From: Undaria pinnatifida
Lineage: Eukaryota > Sar > Phaeophyceae > Laminariales > Alariaceae
Direction of reading: 5' to 3'
Length of the DNA stretch: 64,000 nt
Assembly (NCBI GenBank): GCA_012845835.1
Contig: JABAKD010000022.1
Span: 12,244,718-12,308,717 of the forward strand
In this document: positions 36,701 to 46,733 of the stretch, piece by piece
How the letters are laid out: each line of letters opens with the position of its first letter
Position numbering within the stretch: the stretch's first letter is position 1
Program-made: the position numbers and the translations under genes
The notes under the pieces: generated by a model
Seen by the model: only the letters and a program-made list of their open reading frames with translations
Told to the model about the DNA's origin: nothing
The model's database searches: none

Positions 36701-39700
36701 TGCTCATTGCGCGTTTCGACGTGCCGTAGTGCAGAGTTTTGGTGTACGTTTTCTACCACTACAGCAGTGTACCTTGCTCGTGTGAAATCTTCCGAGATAG
36801 CCAATATTGGGCTTTACGAATGTGTACATTGGCGCGGTTATCGTGGGTCGCACGTGGGGGGTCCCATGGAAGCCCCAAGGGATACCCATGTGGGGCCCAT
36901 GTATGATCCGTGGGCGACCCCTGGGCGACCCATGAGAGGCTTCAGGGTCATCGCCGTATTCTCGCCCCACGTCAACTTACCTTGCCCTGCACCACGCCTA
37001 CTGCATCCTCTACGAGCTTGAGAGCGCCCTCGCTCTTTTCGTAGCGCTCATCCACATCATCTAGTCTATCCTCATGGCGTTTCAGTTCGACGTCCAGCCT
37101 CGTTTCAAGCTCCTCGTGGCCGCTCCTTATCTTGCTCTCTAAATCTAACTGGCCACCCCTGACCATGTCCTCTATTTGTGCCTAAAATATTAGGCGGCGC
37201 GAGAAAATGCGAGGGCAGGTTGTCGACCGATCGGTTTGTACTGTCGTGCAGAGAGAGAGAGAGGGCAATGGATATAGGTTTGGATTTTGTTGGGGCATTT
37301 GCATTTGTACTGTTATTTTTTTACAAGTTTTTTTTTTTTTTTTACTGGTTTGTTCCATCACTCGACATGTCCACTGAAGGCGACGGCAGCAAGTCGTGGT
37401 TCGCAGACCGACAGACAGACCGACAGACAGACAAGACATCTTTACCACTGCTGCTCCTGCTTCACGGTACTACAGAGGTGTGGGCTCATGGTACTAGTAG
37501 TACTAATAGTACGGTAGGGATTCGCCTAATTTGTCTGGGGCATCTGACTTGAGGAAATGTACATGGTTCACGGATGCCCCAACAATAACTTAAAACTCAG
37601 TTGACATTGTTAAGAAGTGATACTCGTTTAATTGCGTTCGTTTCCGCTTCGCACATTTTGCGCTAGATGTCACCCATCCATTTTTTTTTATTTCATGTAA
37701 GTGATGCTCGTTTATTTTTATATTTGTACATGATGTGAAAATTCCATACCCCCACCCCAAAACTGGTGTTTGAGAAAAGCAACCGTGCAATCCGATGGAC
37801 AAACATCATAGCCTAAGTCACACGAGTAACAATGAAAAACACAAATGATATTCCACCGATATTGGGGAGTTCCTCACTTAACCCCTTCCAAGTCTGGAAA
37901 CCCCTTTTTTTGCGACACAGCGTGGAACTAGTATAAGGAGGGATTTTAGGGCTCTAAAAGGGTTAAAGAGCTCGCCAGCCAGAAATAATTTGACCAACAA
38001 GCGCTATTCTTAGAGCTGTGAGTCGTCACCAACTAGTTAATAGTCTGACTAGTAGTTATAATAGACGGTTCCAAGAAGTGTCCACTATCCGACTTAAGGG
38101 GTTTCCATCCTTGTAGTTAGTATTGTTCAATGCGGGAGGTACTTCTTCTTGTTTTTGGGGAGCCCTAATCGGCCGGGAGGGGCTGATCAGGCTCGCTTCG
38201 CTCGCGTGAACCAAGTCAGCAAGTCGGCTGGTCATCAGTTGACTTCGCCAGCCGACTTGCCGACTTAAGTCAGTTAGTTGGCTAACTGCACCTGCCGATT
38301 AGTTATTAGTCATGAAACCCAGCCGGCTCACTGCTCTACGATTTGACAATATCGCAGGTCGCGTGTGGTGGGTAGACCGTCCGCTTCCGAGCATGACAAC
38401 AGAAGAAAAATGGACAGCCGTTATGCAGAAGTTGGTGTACATTAAAACGCACCCTCTCTCGATTATGAAAACCTAGCCTAGGTAAGTATGTATGTTTCTT
38501 ATACATTATGGGTGCCCTGTATTGTGTATGTCACCTGCGTCGTTATTGAAGCTCTCACCTTCATGACATCAACGAAGTCCTTGAATCTATCTTCTACGCC
38601 GAGCAAGCCAGACAGGTCTGCCACCTTTTGGTTTAAGGCCTTCACGTCGACAGAATTCTGCAAGAGCTTGTCCCTCACGCGGTCCACCATTCGCAGTGAC
38701 TCGTTCGTTTCGTCCAGCCGTTTCTCCACGACCGAGACCCTCGACCCCATCCGCACCGTTCTGAGTTGGAGATAAGTGGAGAAAAATCCAGGAAACTTCT
38801 CGGGGGCTGTTCGGATTACTTCGAAAACACGTGGAATTTTGGGGCAAGATTGTCCTCCCAGATCACCCTCTTCGCTACACACTTGGATCATACGTGCAGG
38901 ACGGCGTCAGCTTCCATTCATTCCTTGTCGACTCACACGAGGAACTGCCGGTGAAATACCCCTTCAACCGAAAAAATTGAAAACGGGGGTTCGGTAGAGC
39001 TGTGAGTCGGCACGACTTACGTCACTAACTAGTTAATAACTTGGCTAATAGTTAGTCGTTTCCCAGAAGTGTCGACTATCCGACATATTGGGTTTCCATT
39101 CTCGGAGGAAGGAGTGTTCAATGCGGGGAGTCCTTTTCTATTTTGTTGGCGGGATCCCAATCGGCCGGGAGGCGCTCATTAGGCTCACCTCGCTCGCCTG
39201 ACTTAAGTCGGCAAATCGGCTGGTCGTCAGTTGGCTTCGCCAGCCGACTTGCCGACTTAAGTCAGTTAGTTGGCTAACTGCGCCTGCCGATTAGTTGTTA
39301 TGTCGTGAAATCCAGCCGACTCACAGCCCCAGGTTCGGACGATTACAAACCACGCTGTGTTGTCTCTGGCGGGCCGTTTTTCACTCACTCCGACTCGTGC
39401 TATGACTGGAGTACTGCGGCATCTTTTAGCCCAAACGTTTCCGACCAACGGGGCTCCTCAACTAGACTAACAAAAAATACCCTTTACACTGCAATACCTG
39501 ATTTAAGAGCGTCCATAACAAGTGAAAACTAAAGCTTTGAGTCGGCTGGATTTCACGACTAATAACTACTTGGGTAGGTGCAGTCAGCCAACTAACTGAC
39601 TTCAGTCGTCTTGACGGTTGGCGAAGCCAACTGGTGACCAGCCGACTTGCTGGCTTAGGTCAGGCGAGCGAAGCGAGCCAAATCAGCCCCTTCGGGCCCT

Positions 39701-42236
39701 GCCCAAACAAGAAAGAGTACCTCCCGCATTGAGCAATCCTTCCTACGTCGATGGAAGCCCATTAAGTCGGACAGTCGACAATTCTGGGAAACTACTACTA
39801 GGTAACTATTAAATCGGATTAGTAACTACTGTAGTTGGTGACTTTAGTCCTGGCGGCTGACAACTCTAGTGAAAACAGAGATAAGAGCGGTCAAACCGCC
39901 TTGTGATTTTTATTCTAAAACCTATATGATGCCCAATCGGAGATGAGAGCGGCAAATCTGGCCTGTTCACCGGGGCTCTCACATCGAGTACCTCGCTGTG
40001 TCGTTAGTAGAACAATTTTTGGCCAACGTTTTGCGTTTTTAATCGCTGTATGCCTAGGCCATGGGGTTGGTCGCTGGGTGACACATGCTACGGAAGTGGT
40101 TCATGCTTTTCTATTTTATTTTTATCCTCCGGCGGATGGAAAAATAAGGCTTAAGCTCACCACACTTCCACGTATTTTCATACGCGTCGAGTGTAGATTT
40201 AACTCAGTTGCTTCCGAAACCCAACGCTAGCTGGCGCACCCTTGGGATCCCACTGTAGCGATAGCGTGCATTCATGCTTTTTTTTCTGAGGTGTCCTCAA
40301 TTTGGGAGCTTAAGACCTCCCCCCGAAAAGTGAATCGGAGAGAACAAAAAAAACTGCTACGGGATAGAAAAATCCCATGGCCTAGGAATACAACGACAAT
40401 TCTAAAAAATTGACACAGCAAAATTCAGACGATTGTGGGTCAAGGAGCCTCGCCATTCAGGGATCGCTTCAGGCAAAAATTGCTACCTCGTCGTATCACG
40501 CGTTGGGCCACACGTTTTTGTATTTTGTCGAAGGCGTTTTTTGGGCGGGAAGTGTAGATTTTCCTCAATTGTGGAGTCCCAAACAAAATTGAGTGCCGGC
40601 CAATGCCGTACCGTACGCCCTTGGGAGAAAGCGACAGGCCCAGCAGTGCTAGGATCCGTTGCTAGTTTGTTGCTGTTATCACATTAACTCGCCGTCATAA
40701 CCCACGAGTGGTCTGTGGCCAAAAGACAGGCTTTAATAGTCCTGGAGTGGAATGATACCCATAGCAGTACAGGACACCAACTAGCAACAAAAAACAGAAA
40801 TGTTAGACTCAGGTTGGGTTTCTTTTTTGGGAGAGGGTTGCGCCCCACATTTAGTACAGAAACATGCTACGGTGAAAAAGGTGCACCAACCATTGTTTTT
40901 TGGGGGGCTGTTAACATCGTGAGGAGCACCAACCATTGTATACCTCACACCCCAACCCGTACTTTGAGTCAACTGAAAGTGCAGCCATTGTGATGATCAA
41001 ACCCATCGCCTACGTGGGTATGAAAAAAAAATCATATTGCAACAAAAAAATGACATCCCGGCGACTTTCGGCTAAGGAGCCCCCGTCATCCAGAACTAGA
41101 ACGACCAAAAAATAATTTTTCTATCGTCGCGCGCGTCTGCAGTGTAACGCCTCCAGGATTTCTTAAACTCCTGTCAAAAGTCAATCTGCCTTTGTTATTG
41201 CTCTGTTTCTTGTTAGGTGTCCTACGCTGTACCTGTCAGTTGCCCGCTGGAACATGACCTCGAACCTCTTCCGCTTTCGCCGTCGAATCAACTGGCAAAC
41301 TCGACCGAACGCCCAGATCCAGCGAAGCCGTGCGACGTGCCTCGCGTCCGACCCGCCGGAGGTGACTGATTCTTGCAAGGTAAACCCGCGCAGATGGTTG
41401 GCTCCGCTCGTCTGACGATGACTGGTTTCGTCTGTCAAGCTGCTGTTAGCTTTGAAAACGATGGCGTCGTCTCCTCTGGCGCTGTTGTTCGAGCTATCGC
41501 TTTGATCGTCCTGGTTGCTCGCACGGCGTGGATAGCCACCGCCGGGCACCTCTCCTTTCTGCGATGCTTGCACGAATTCCTCTTGATGAATCCGGTCTTT
41601 ACTTTCTACTGCTACGTTAGCAATTTCCGAAGTGCCGGCGGTTGTTTTTGCCTCCTCGACAATTCCTCTGACGCTCACACCTGTCCCATCGTTCTCCTCG
41701 CTTAGGCTTGCCACATCACGAATGTTTGCCGCGCCTTCAGTCGTTCGTGACGATGCGTCCACCACCTTGTACCCCCCGCTCATCGCCTCATCGACAACAC
41801 TCCTCATCGCCGCTAACCCGCCCTGCTGCAAACCTCCCTCAGCCTTATCCAGCCCAGCCTGGGGTCTAGCAGCGCCCATGCCACCATGATCGGCATCTGC
41901 CCCTCCTTGCTCTCGCCCTTTTTCTCCCTCTCTCTTGACGGTCGGAGTGCTGAGATTGACCTCCTCCCCAATGGTAAGATCACCGTTAACGCTTTTGCAG
42001 CTTTCTCCGGGGTCAACCTTGTCTTGGATTTCGGCGGGACTGGTACCAAGTTGTGATATTTGCGTGACGCCGGGTTGCTGCTGTGTTTGTGTTGCCGAGA
42101 AGCTACGCCGGCAGCCGGGAGATGCCAAAAGCTCCGCGGGTGTGCCAGCGCTTTCTAGACTCCCCCATGCGCTCATCGTGTCTTCGTCTGCCTCCCCGGT
42201 CATATGGTGGACGATATTCGCCAAGCGTGCTTCCAT
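30104..42236 (-). CDS. Seven-exon gene for coiled-coil protein with CLSCDRPL motif (QRICH2/DUF4795-like)
   Basis: I assembled this gene from splice sites. The exons are 42236-41233, 38760-38559, 37181-36981, 36002-35913, 35273-33981, 33319-33183 and 30770-30104. All donors are GT and all acceptors AG, and every exon junction keeps the frame: phases are 2, 0, 0, 0, 0 and 2 in order. The sum is 3594 nt, or 1197 residues. The N-terminal 334 residues are polar and probably disordered. Residues about 335-500 and 870-975 are charged heptad-like coiled coils, with an Asp run and Gly runs between. The C-terminal exon has KFRCLSCDRPLP and then a Pro/Gly/Ser-rich tail. This motif behind KAD-type coiled coils recalls DUF4795 proteins such as QRICH2 of sperm flagella, so a flagellar structural role is inferred. 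The start is the first ATG of exon 1, but CAG precedes it, so an upstream exon is possible. Confidence 0.72.
30771..33182. other. Last intron of the QRICH2-like gene, dispersed repeats
   Basis: 2412 bp. It contains fragments with the CTAGGCCATGGGAT motif (near 31722, 31830, 32195 and 32577), GGGGCTCCTTAACC (32490), and a 24-bp inverted repeat centred on CGCGCG (31917-31940). No exon seen. Confidence 0.55.
33183..33319 (-). CDS. Exon 6 of the QRICH2-like gene
   Basis: 137 nt, 45 codons plus 2 nt. The acceptor is GCGCCGCCACAG and the donor GTGAGAAGG. It encodes MASKADHDEVTRALSSVGI and EEALSNKIERKDLA. The next base of the spliced message makes Lys. It is too short to be obvious as an open frame, but phase and coiled-coil text fit both neighbours. 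Confidence 0.78.
33981..35273 (-). CDS. Exon 5 of the QRICH2-like gene
   Basis: 1293 nt, 431 codons, phase 0 at both ends. The acceptor is GACACACCAG with an in-frame TAG just upstream, and the donor is GTGAGTCA. It contains ERMDRLVKAAGTAAEFLSTD, a Gly run, a DDDDDDDND run encoded by a GTC/CGT microsatellite (34460-34485), then KADVSWVQHELQRLWNALDS and a final LLRKTSRLEQQ. Frames on the opposite strand here (34621-35388) are shadows. Confidence 0.82.
35274..35912. other. Intron 4 of the QRICH2-like gene
   Basis: 639 bp between exons 4 and 5. A segment with GGCGATGTGCAGATGC followed by AAACGG occurs twice about 90 bp apart (35653 and 35748). No exon seen. Confidence 0.6.
35913..36002 (-). CDS. 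Exon 4 of the QRICH2-like gene
   Basis: 90 nt, 30 codons, phase 0 at both ends. The acceptor is CATCACGGCAG with a weak pyrimidine tract, and the donor is GTAAGATG. It encodes EKERQLQLLEERLKNLETQK, a clear coiled-coil heptad run. Confidence 0.75.
36129..36620. repeat. Intronic tandem array of TTGACGG / CCGTCAA hairpin units
   Basis: About six units of 75-95 bp (starting near 36129, 36219, 36293, 36388, 36479 and 36569) in intron 3 of the QRICH2-like gene. Each has TTGACGGCTGCCCGTCAAGG, which folds on itself, then ACTGCCGTCAAC and an AGACCTAATATACTAGTTTTA linker. A decayed unit lies at about 54812-54898. Confidence 0.82.
36840..36960. repeat. Short GGGCGACCC / GGGGCCCATG motif cluster
   Basis: Imperfect short tandem motifs (CATGTGGGGCCCATG, GGGCGACCCCTGGGCGACCC), also within intron 3. 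Confidence 0.45.
36981..37181 (-). CDS. Exon 3 of the QRICH2-like gene
   Basis: 201 nt, 67 codons, phase 0 at both ends. The acceptor is CTAATATTTTAG and the donor GTAAGTTG. It encodes the highly charged coiled coil AQIEDMVRGGQLDLESK through EKSEGALKLVEDAV. An in-frame TAG lies right at the acceptor, so the exon cannot extend 5'. Confidence 0.82.
37182..38010. other. Intron 2 of the QRICH2-like gene, 5' dispersed-repeat part
   Basis: Contains poly-T, ACAGACAGACCG repeats (37408-37432) and a fragment (37800-37880) resembling 33735-33810 (AATGAAAAACACA then ATTCCACCGATAT). No exon seen. Confidence 0.5.
38011..38338 (+). mobile_element. hAT-like MITE, copy 1
   Basis: 328 bp with ends TAGAGCTGTGAGTCG and its imperfect complement (CTCACTGCTCTA), and internal palindromes GCCGACTTGCCGACTTAAGTC. 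It lies in intron 2 of the QRICH2-like gene. No clear target duplication. Confidence 0.72.
38559..38760 (-). CDS. Exon 2 of the QRICH2-like gene
   Basis: 202 nt. The acceptor is CTCCAACTCAG and the donor GTGAGAGC. One base completes the AG from exon 1 to Arg, then come 67 codons with heptad-like text (VSVVEKRLDETNESLRMVD, LNQKVADLSGLLG). Coiled coil. Confidence 0.8.
38995..39331 (+). mobile_element. hAT-like MITE, copy 2
   Basis: About 337 bp, same orientation as copy 1. It is flanked by GGTTCGG on both sides (38988-38994 and 39332-39338), consistent with a 7-8 bp target duplication. It lies in intron 1 of the QRICH2-like gene. Confidence 0.75.
39530..39868 (-). mobile_element. hAT-like MITE, copy 3, with 8-bp target duplication
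   Basis: 339 bp in opposite orientation to copies 1 and 2, with ends TAAAGCTTTGAGTCGG and GGCTGACAACTCTA. It is flanked by a perfect GTGAAAAC duplication (39522-39529 and 39869-39876). An 8-bp duplication with TAGAG-like ends points to hAT-family mobilisation. Confidence 0.82.
40125..40270. repeat. Copy of the TCCTCCGGCGGATGG element end
   Basis: Reads TCCTCCGGCGGATGG, then AAAAATAAGGC, CTCACCACACTTCCACGTAT and AACGCTAGCTGGCG. It matches the complement of 9780-9908. It lies in intron 1 of the QRICH2-like gene. Confidence 0.6.
40271..41232. other. Intron 1 of the QRICH2-like gene, rest
   Basis: Reverse-orientation pieces of the CCATGGCCTAGG and AAGGAGCC families near 40375-40450 and 41075. 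No exon seen. Confidence 0.5.
41233..42236 (-). CDS. Exon 1 of the QRICH2-like gene
   Basis: 334 codons plus 2 nt. It starts at ATG after TATACCGCAG, so it may be a first coding exon or follow an acceptor. It ends ACTGACAG before the donor GTACAG. It encodes a Ser/Glu/Gly-rich N-terminal region that ends with a basic cluster (IRRRKRKRFEVMFQRATDR) that could be a short helix. Confidence 0.65.
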
Positions 42237-42349
42237 CTGCGGTATATACGTGCAACCGCGTAGCGCACGCGCGAAAAATGGGTGCGCGCGATGTGTATGG
42301 GTAATGGCTTAGAATTAGGTTAAGGCTGATGTATATGGGTATTGGGAGT

Positions 42350-42490
42350 AGTGGTGGAAGCAGACCTGTTAGCTTCGTCCGTCACATGGTGAGAGACGCT
42401 CGCCGGCCGTGCTTCCATCTACGTATCTTCCATCTGCGTATGATACGGGCAGCGGTAAAACCGCGTGCGCAAAATGGTAATGTGCGATGT
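42350..42490 (-). pseudogene. Decayed tandem duplicate of the exon 1 start of the QRICH2-like gene
   Basis: On the minus strand 42420-42360 reads ATGGAAGCACGG, then codons giving MEARPASVSHHVTDEA. This parallels exon 1, MEARLANIVHHMTGEA, and both are preceded by a GCAAAATGG- or ACCCATTTT-like and GCGGTT stretch. Just upstream is a second ATGGAAGATACG followed by TAG. It is therefore a partial duplication spanning the exon 1 boundary, not a working exon. Confidence 0.55.
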
Positions 42491-42940
42491 ATAGACGCGA
42501 TGTGAGTGCGGGGTGGGGGCAGACTTGAAGGGAGGCGCGCGTCTGTTAACCCGGTTGGGACCCGGAGGTAGCAATCTAAACCAAAGATAATTGCAGCCTT
42601 ACCAACATGCTACGCGCGTGTCACGGCTTCAATGATTCAAGAAAAGGAATTGTATTTAGGAGTCCAACTCGCATGCAAGGTGGCGCTACCCGTAGCAGAT
42701 GTTTTGCGCTTCGTTTACCGTGCACCTAGTATGCTGAACTTGTGTTTTCTTCCATGGATACGCTTTTTGTTAGCCTTTTTTGCAACACTACGGGCAACAT
42801 TCGAACTGAGCGTGATGTGAGAATATCATCATCAACACGTGACAATGGCCGCGGGCTGCGAGAGTTCTGGGAATTGAGCTAATGTAGGAACAGCATCATC
42901 ATGTGTCAATTGCCACGCGGGCAAGATTTCAGGGAAATGG
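42491..42940. other. No gene recognised
   Basis: Includes two related short blocks, GAACATCATCATCA-type ends and GCCGCGGGC / GCCACGCGGGC, near 42846 and 42910. No exon seen. Confidence 0.4.
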
Positions 42941-42952
42941 GCTAATGTCAGA

Positions 42953-43125
42953 ACATCATCATCATCATCATCATCATCACCATCGTCGTCATCATCATCA
43001 TCACCATCGTCGTCATCATCATCATCATCATCGTCATCATAATCGTAATCATCATTATCGTCATCATCATCATCGTCATATCATCATCATCATCATCATC
43101 ATCGTCGTTGCCATCATCATGATGT
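42953..43125. repeat. (ATC/CAT)n microsatellite
   Basis: About 170 bp of CAT/ATC triplets with CGT interruptions; frames through it are poly-His or poly-Asp/Met and are not genes. Confidence 0.95.
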
Positions 43126-43452
43126 GACAATTGGACCTATGTGGTGCGCCGCATCGGACCTGGGACGAACTCGTGTCTATCTTCCTCTCCAAACGATCCA
43201 GGCCGCCACACAAAGCCGCGAGAACATGATGGATCGACTTTGCATTCGTGGAGAGCTTTTCCAGGTGTCCCTGTAGGCACGAAATACAACGTGCAAAGTG
43301 TAATGGGAACGGTGAGACAGAGTCCGATTTATGCCCCCAACCACATCTAAATATAATGTCTGCTGTTGACCCTTTTCCATCTGGTGAATGAAGTGGTCCT
43401 CCTCTAATTCCCAAGTATTCTGTCCACCCAAACGGAAGTGCAGTGTCAGAAG

Positions 43453-43801
43453 GAGAGCTGTGAGCCGGCCGGATTTCACGACTTATAGCTACTCGGCAGG
43501 TGCAGTTAGCCAACTAACTGACTTAAGTCGGCAAGTCGGCTGGCGAGGCCAACTGACAACCAGCCGACTTGCCGGCTCAATTCAGGCGAGCAAAGCGAGC
43601 CAAATCAGCCTTTTCCGGCCGATTTTGGCCCCGCCCAAAGAAGAAAAAGCACCTCCCGCATTGAACAATCCTTCATACAAAAATGGAAACCCAATATGTC
43701 GGATAGTCGACACTTCCGGGGAAACAACTACCAGGTAATTATTAGTCAGGCTGCCGGTAATAACAAGCTGGTGACTTAAATCGTGACGACTCACAGCTCT
43801 A
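43453..43801 (-). mobile_element. hAT-like MITE, copy 4
   Basis: About 349 bp with ends GAGAGCTGTGAGCCGG and GACTCACAGCTCTA, in the same orientation as copy 3. No clear target duplication. Confidence 0.72.
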
Positions 43802-43874
43802 TCAATCTGGGTCTCGAGCAGCTTGCCGAAACAGGTGAGTATCGACTATTCAACCGGTTGAAACTCCAACTCAC

Positions 43875-43957
43875 GATCTGATGCTATCGTGTGGGTGCTG
43901 GAAACCTCCTTCAAGGACGTCTCGTCATCATCACTTAATTTTGTCGTCTCATCAGCT
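43875..43957 (-). CDS. Possible orphan exon (unassigned)
   Basis: 83 nt between a strong acceptor (CCAGATATTTTTTAG) and a strong donor (GTGAGTTGG). One frame is open, an acidic 27-residue run beginning ADETTKLSDDDETSLKE. It starts after 1 nt of a codon and ends with 1 nt, which does not join in frame to 42236, so if real another exon lies between or it belongs to a different gene. Confidence 0.28.
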
Positions 43958-44440
43958 CTAAAAAATATCTGGGCAAGGAGACTAAAAACAAGTTCCCTAA
44001 AACAACAGACTCAGAAATTACTAGAAAATGCAGGACACGGGACGCAGCAATCTTCCTAGAATTGCGCTTCAGATTTGGACTAGACTGCATACACACTCGT
44101 GGTCGTTGTGTTTATCCGAGAGGTACAATCAACGGGTAAACTCTTGGGAATTAAAAGGCGACATGCAGGCAGCGGGACGACGGCATACACACGCCTCTTA
44201 TGTACCTGTAGGACCGAAGGGATAGAGGCGAAGACCGCATGATGCGACACGTGATGCGACACGTGCACCCTGTCCTGAGAGACAACAACAAAAAACGGCA
44301 CGATTCTCCCTTCTTGCCACAAGCCCTCCCTCCCACGCATGCACGAACAACTCCCCCACCTCTTGTTATTTTGTGTGTGTGTTCTCCGTATGCACCCATG
44401 CTCCTGCCCCGTACGATGCTGTATTGGTACTGGCGCATGC
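43958..44440. other. No gene recognised
   Basis: A GTGATGCGACAC duplication occurs at about 44239-44264. No exon seen. Confidence 0.4.
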
Positions 44441-45500
44441 AATGAATCATTCAAGGTATCATACACGGTGTTATACGATACCTACCAGGTGCCTATTTAT
44501 TGGTAGCGGCGAATCCTTCGGTTTCCGTGAGTATCCACGTCCTCCAACGTCTCAGATTTTTCCATGAAAGCAGCCACGGAAAGGCTTTTATACTACAAGG
44601 AGAAGGCATAGCATAGATCGGCCTACGAGTACATAGCCAGGCTTTACAACAAGGCAGCATATACGTTACCAGGGGTCATACAAGGGTAACATATTACGCA
44701 AGGCTTACATACCTGGTGTCATACAAGGTGTGTCGTGTCATTCCTATCATAACAGCAAGTTATCGGTGAATTAATCCAGTGGGTTTCGAAGAACTGGGGA
44801 ATCCGAAAACTGCACGTCTCAACCTACCCTGGCGTATGCCAGGTATCGTGTCATTCTTGCAGTAACTGCAAGTTACCGATGAATTTGCTGACGACGCACA
44901 TCGCAAAGCGTTCGCAATATTGCACTGGTGGCGTAGGTGCTGGTGCCGCTGTGGCGCTGCGGCTGGTACAACTACATTTTCCAGGTGAAATATGTTCCTT
45001 TGTTCCCGGTGTCTTCCCTGACTGATTGTGTCCCTGTTAGAGTCTCCCCTTCGCGGAGCTCGGATGTCCCGGGATATCCTCGTCATCCAACGACTAATGA
45101 AAGAAAACAGCCAGGCAAGCTCTGCGAGGACAACACGCACATCGTATCTCGACCTAGCCAAGCTTATGCAAAGGCATCGTACAAGGTACCTGGTATCATC
45201 CAAACATGCAAGGTATCATACGTACTCGTGCAAGATATCATATTCACGCATACACTGCTGCGGCATAATGTCATTCCGCATACCTGCAAGTTAGCGGTGA
45301 ATCCTTCGGGCTTCGCGGAACTCGGAAATCCCGGAATATCCTCGTCATCCAGCGATTCAGGTCTCTCAGCGAAACCGGCCACGGAAAAGCTCATGCTGCA
45401 AGGACACGCGCGGAGCAGCAGCAGCAGCAGCAGCGTATGTATATCGACCTATGAGCAAAGGTCCATTAGCAAAAGGCCTCGCTGCATCACACAGTGATAC
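44441..45500. repeat. Degenerate tandem repeat with GCAAGTTASCGGTGAAT and AAGGTATCATAC
   Basis: At least three diverged units. GGTGAATTAATCC at 44765, GATGAATTTGCTG at 44877 and GGTGAATCCTTCGG at 45295 follow GCAAGTTA-type blocks. AAGGTATCATAC recurs at 44455, 45183 and 45210. Both 44545-44590 and 45330-45390 carry GCCACGGAAAAG or GGAAAGG. Frames of 147-186 codons here are repeat translations. Confidence 0.55.
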
Positions 45501-46379
45501 TAAGCGTTGCCCGGGAGAAGGGACTCGCGCTTGGGGGGCAATCATGCAATAATCATCATGCAATCATGCGGCGTGATTGTGCCTGATCGGAAGAATGAAA
45601 AGAACGACTCGGCATGATCTTGAATCTTTTGACGGTTTCGGCGTAATTTCGTTTGGCAGCACATATCTTCCTCAAAACACTGTATCTTTGTTCTTGAAAA
45701 ATATACCAGGCAGGATATTGGGCATATTGCTTTACTAGTTGGGATATTCTCTCACACGGCGCCCAAAACTGACGTCTCCTGTCTCCTCCTGTCTCCTGTG
45801 TCCTGACATGGATCCGTTCACCCATCCATTCGCCAGTCCTTCACTCAACCGTTGGGCTGTTGAAGGATATCGTTCTTACCTTATTTCCCCGTTCGCTTTT
45901 CACTTTTCGCTGCTCTTATCATTGTAGTGTTCTATTAATATAGGTTCGTGTACCCGTGTGCGCACACATACGCGTGTACCAAGGGCGAAAGGCGCAGGCG
46001 AGCCATGTAGACTTATTAATCGCACAGCAATGCAGATCTTCGTAAACACGTTTGCTTGTGTACGCTATTTGTGGTATGAGTGTACTAGGTAAACTTACTG
46101 GAATGCAAGGCTCATATATATGCTTCACACGATGCTGTAGGTACAGTACTTCGTTTTTTCGTACGCACGCCCTTTGGTTTTCTCCGATAATAATAACTGC
46201 GCTCGTATGTACTTTCGTACTCGCGCTCTTTGGTTTTGTCCGAAAACAATTTGTTATAAAAATTGAAAAACGTCAGCTGTGAGTACGACCGATTGAATGA
46301 TTGAAACTCAACTTTGCAAGCTGCGTGGTACATCTATGTTTTGCTAATAATATAGACTACATGTTAAGGAATTAGTGGG
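45501..46379. other. No gene recognised
   Basis: No exon, motif or named repeat seen apart from short ATGCAATCATG repeats near 45540. Confidence 0.4.
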
Positions 46380-46733
46380 GTATTAGTCCGTTTGACCACT
46401 TGCAAAAGGTTAACCAATTGCTTACCCAAACTAAGCCTTATAACACTCTCCCCCCCTGAAACGGCGGGATAGCAGGTCGGCCGGATATACGGGCGGACCT
46501 GTCAATATATCCAAGCCGTTTTATTTCCTGGGTATACCGGGGAGAGTATTTTTCAAGTTCGCCATGGGAAAATCTGAAAAAGTTTATTATGGTGGATGTG
46601 AGGATCGAACCCACGACCCAAAAACCCATGGTCTGTCGACGACGCAATTTGTCAAGGTATTTAGAGGGTATTAGTCCGTTTGACCACTTGCAAAAGGTTA
46701 ACCAATAGCTTACCCAAACTAAGCCTTATAACA
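46380..46733. repeat. Near-perfect 64-bp direct repeats around a tRNA-like sequence
   Basis: 46380-46443 and 46669-46732 are the same 64 bp starting TATTAGTCCGTTTGACCACT and differ by one base. Between them, on the minus strand (about 46585-46640), is GTCGTGGGTTCGATCCTCAC, a B-box/T-arm-like sequence followed by CCACCA. It could be a SINE or pseudo-tRNA whose insertion or excision involved the direct repeat. Confidence 0.65.

Noticed and set aside
42953-43125. His-rich protein or CRISPR-like array
   Set aside because: Pure triplet microsatellite; no spacers, no conserved direct repeats of CRISPR length, and the window is eukaryotic.
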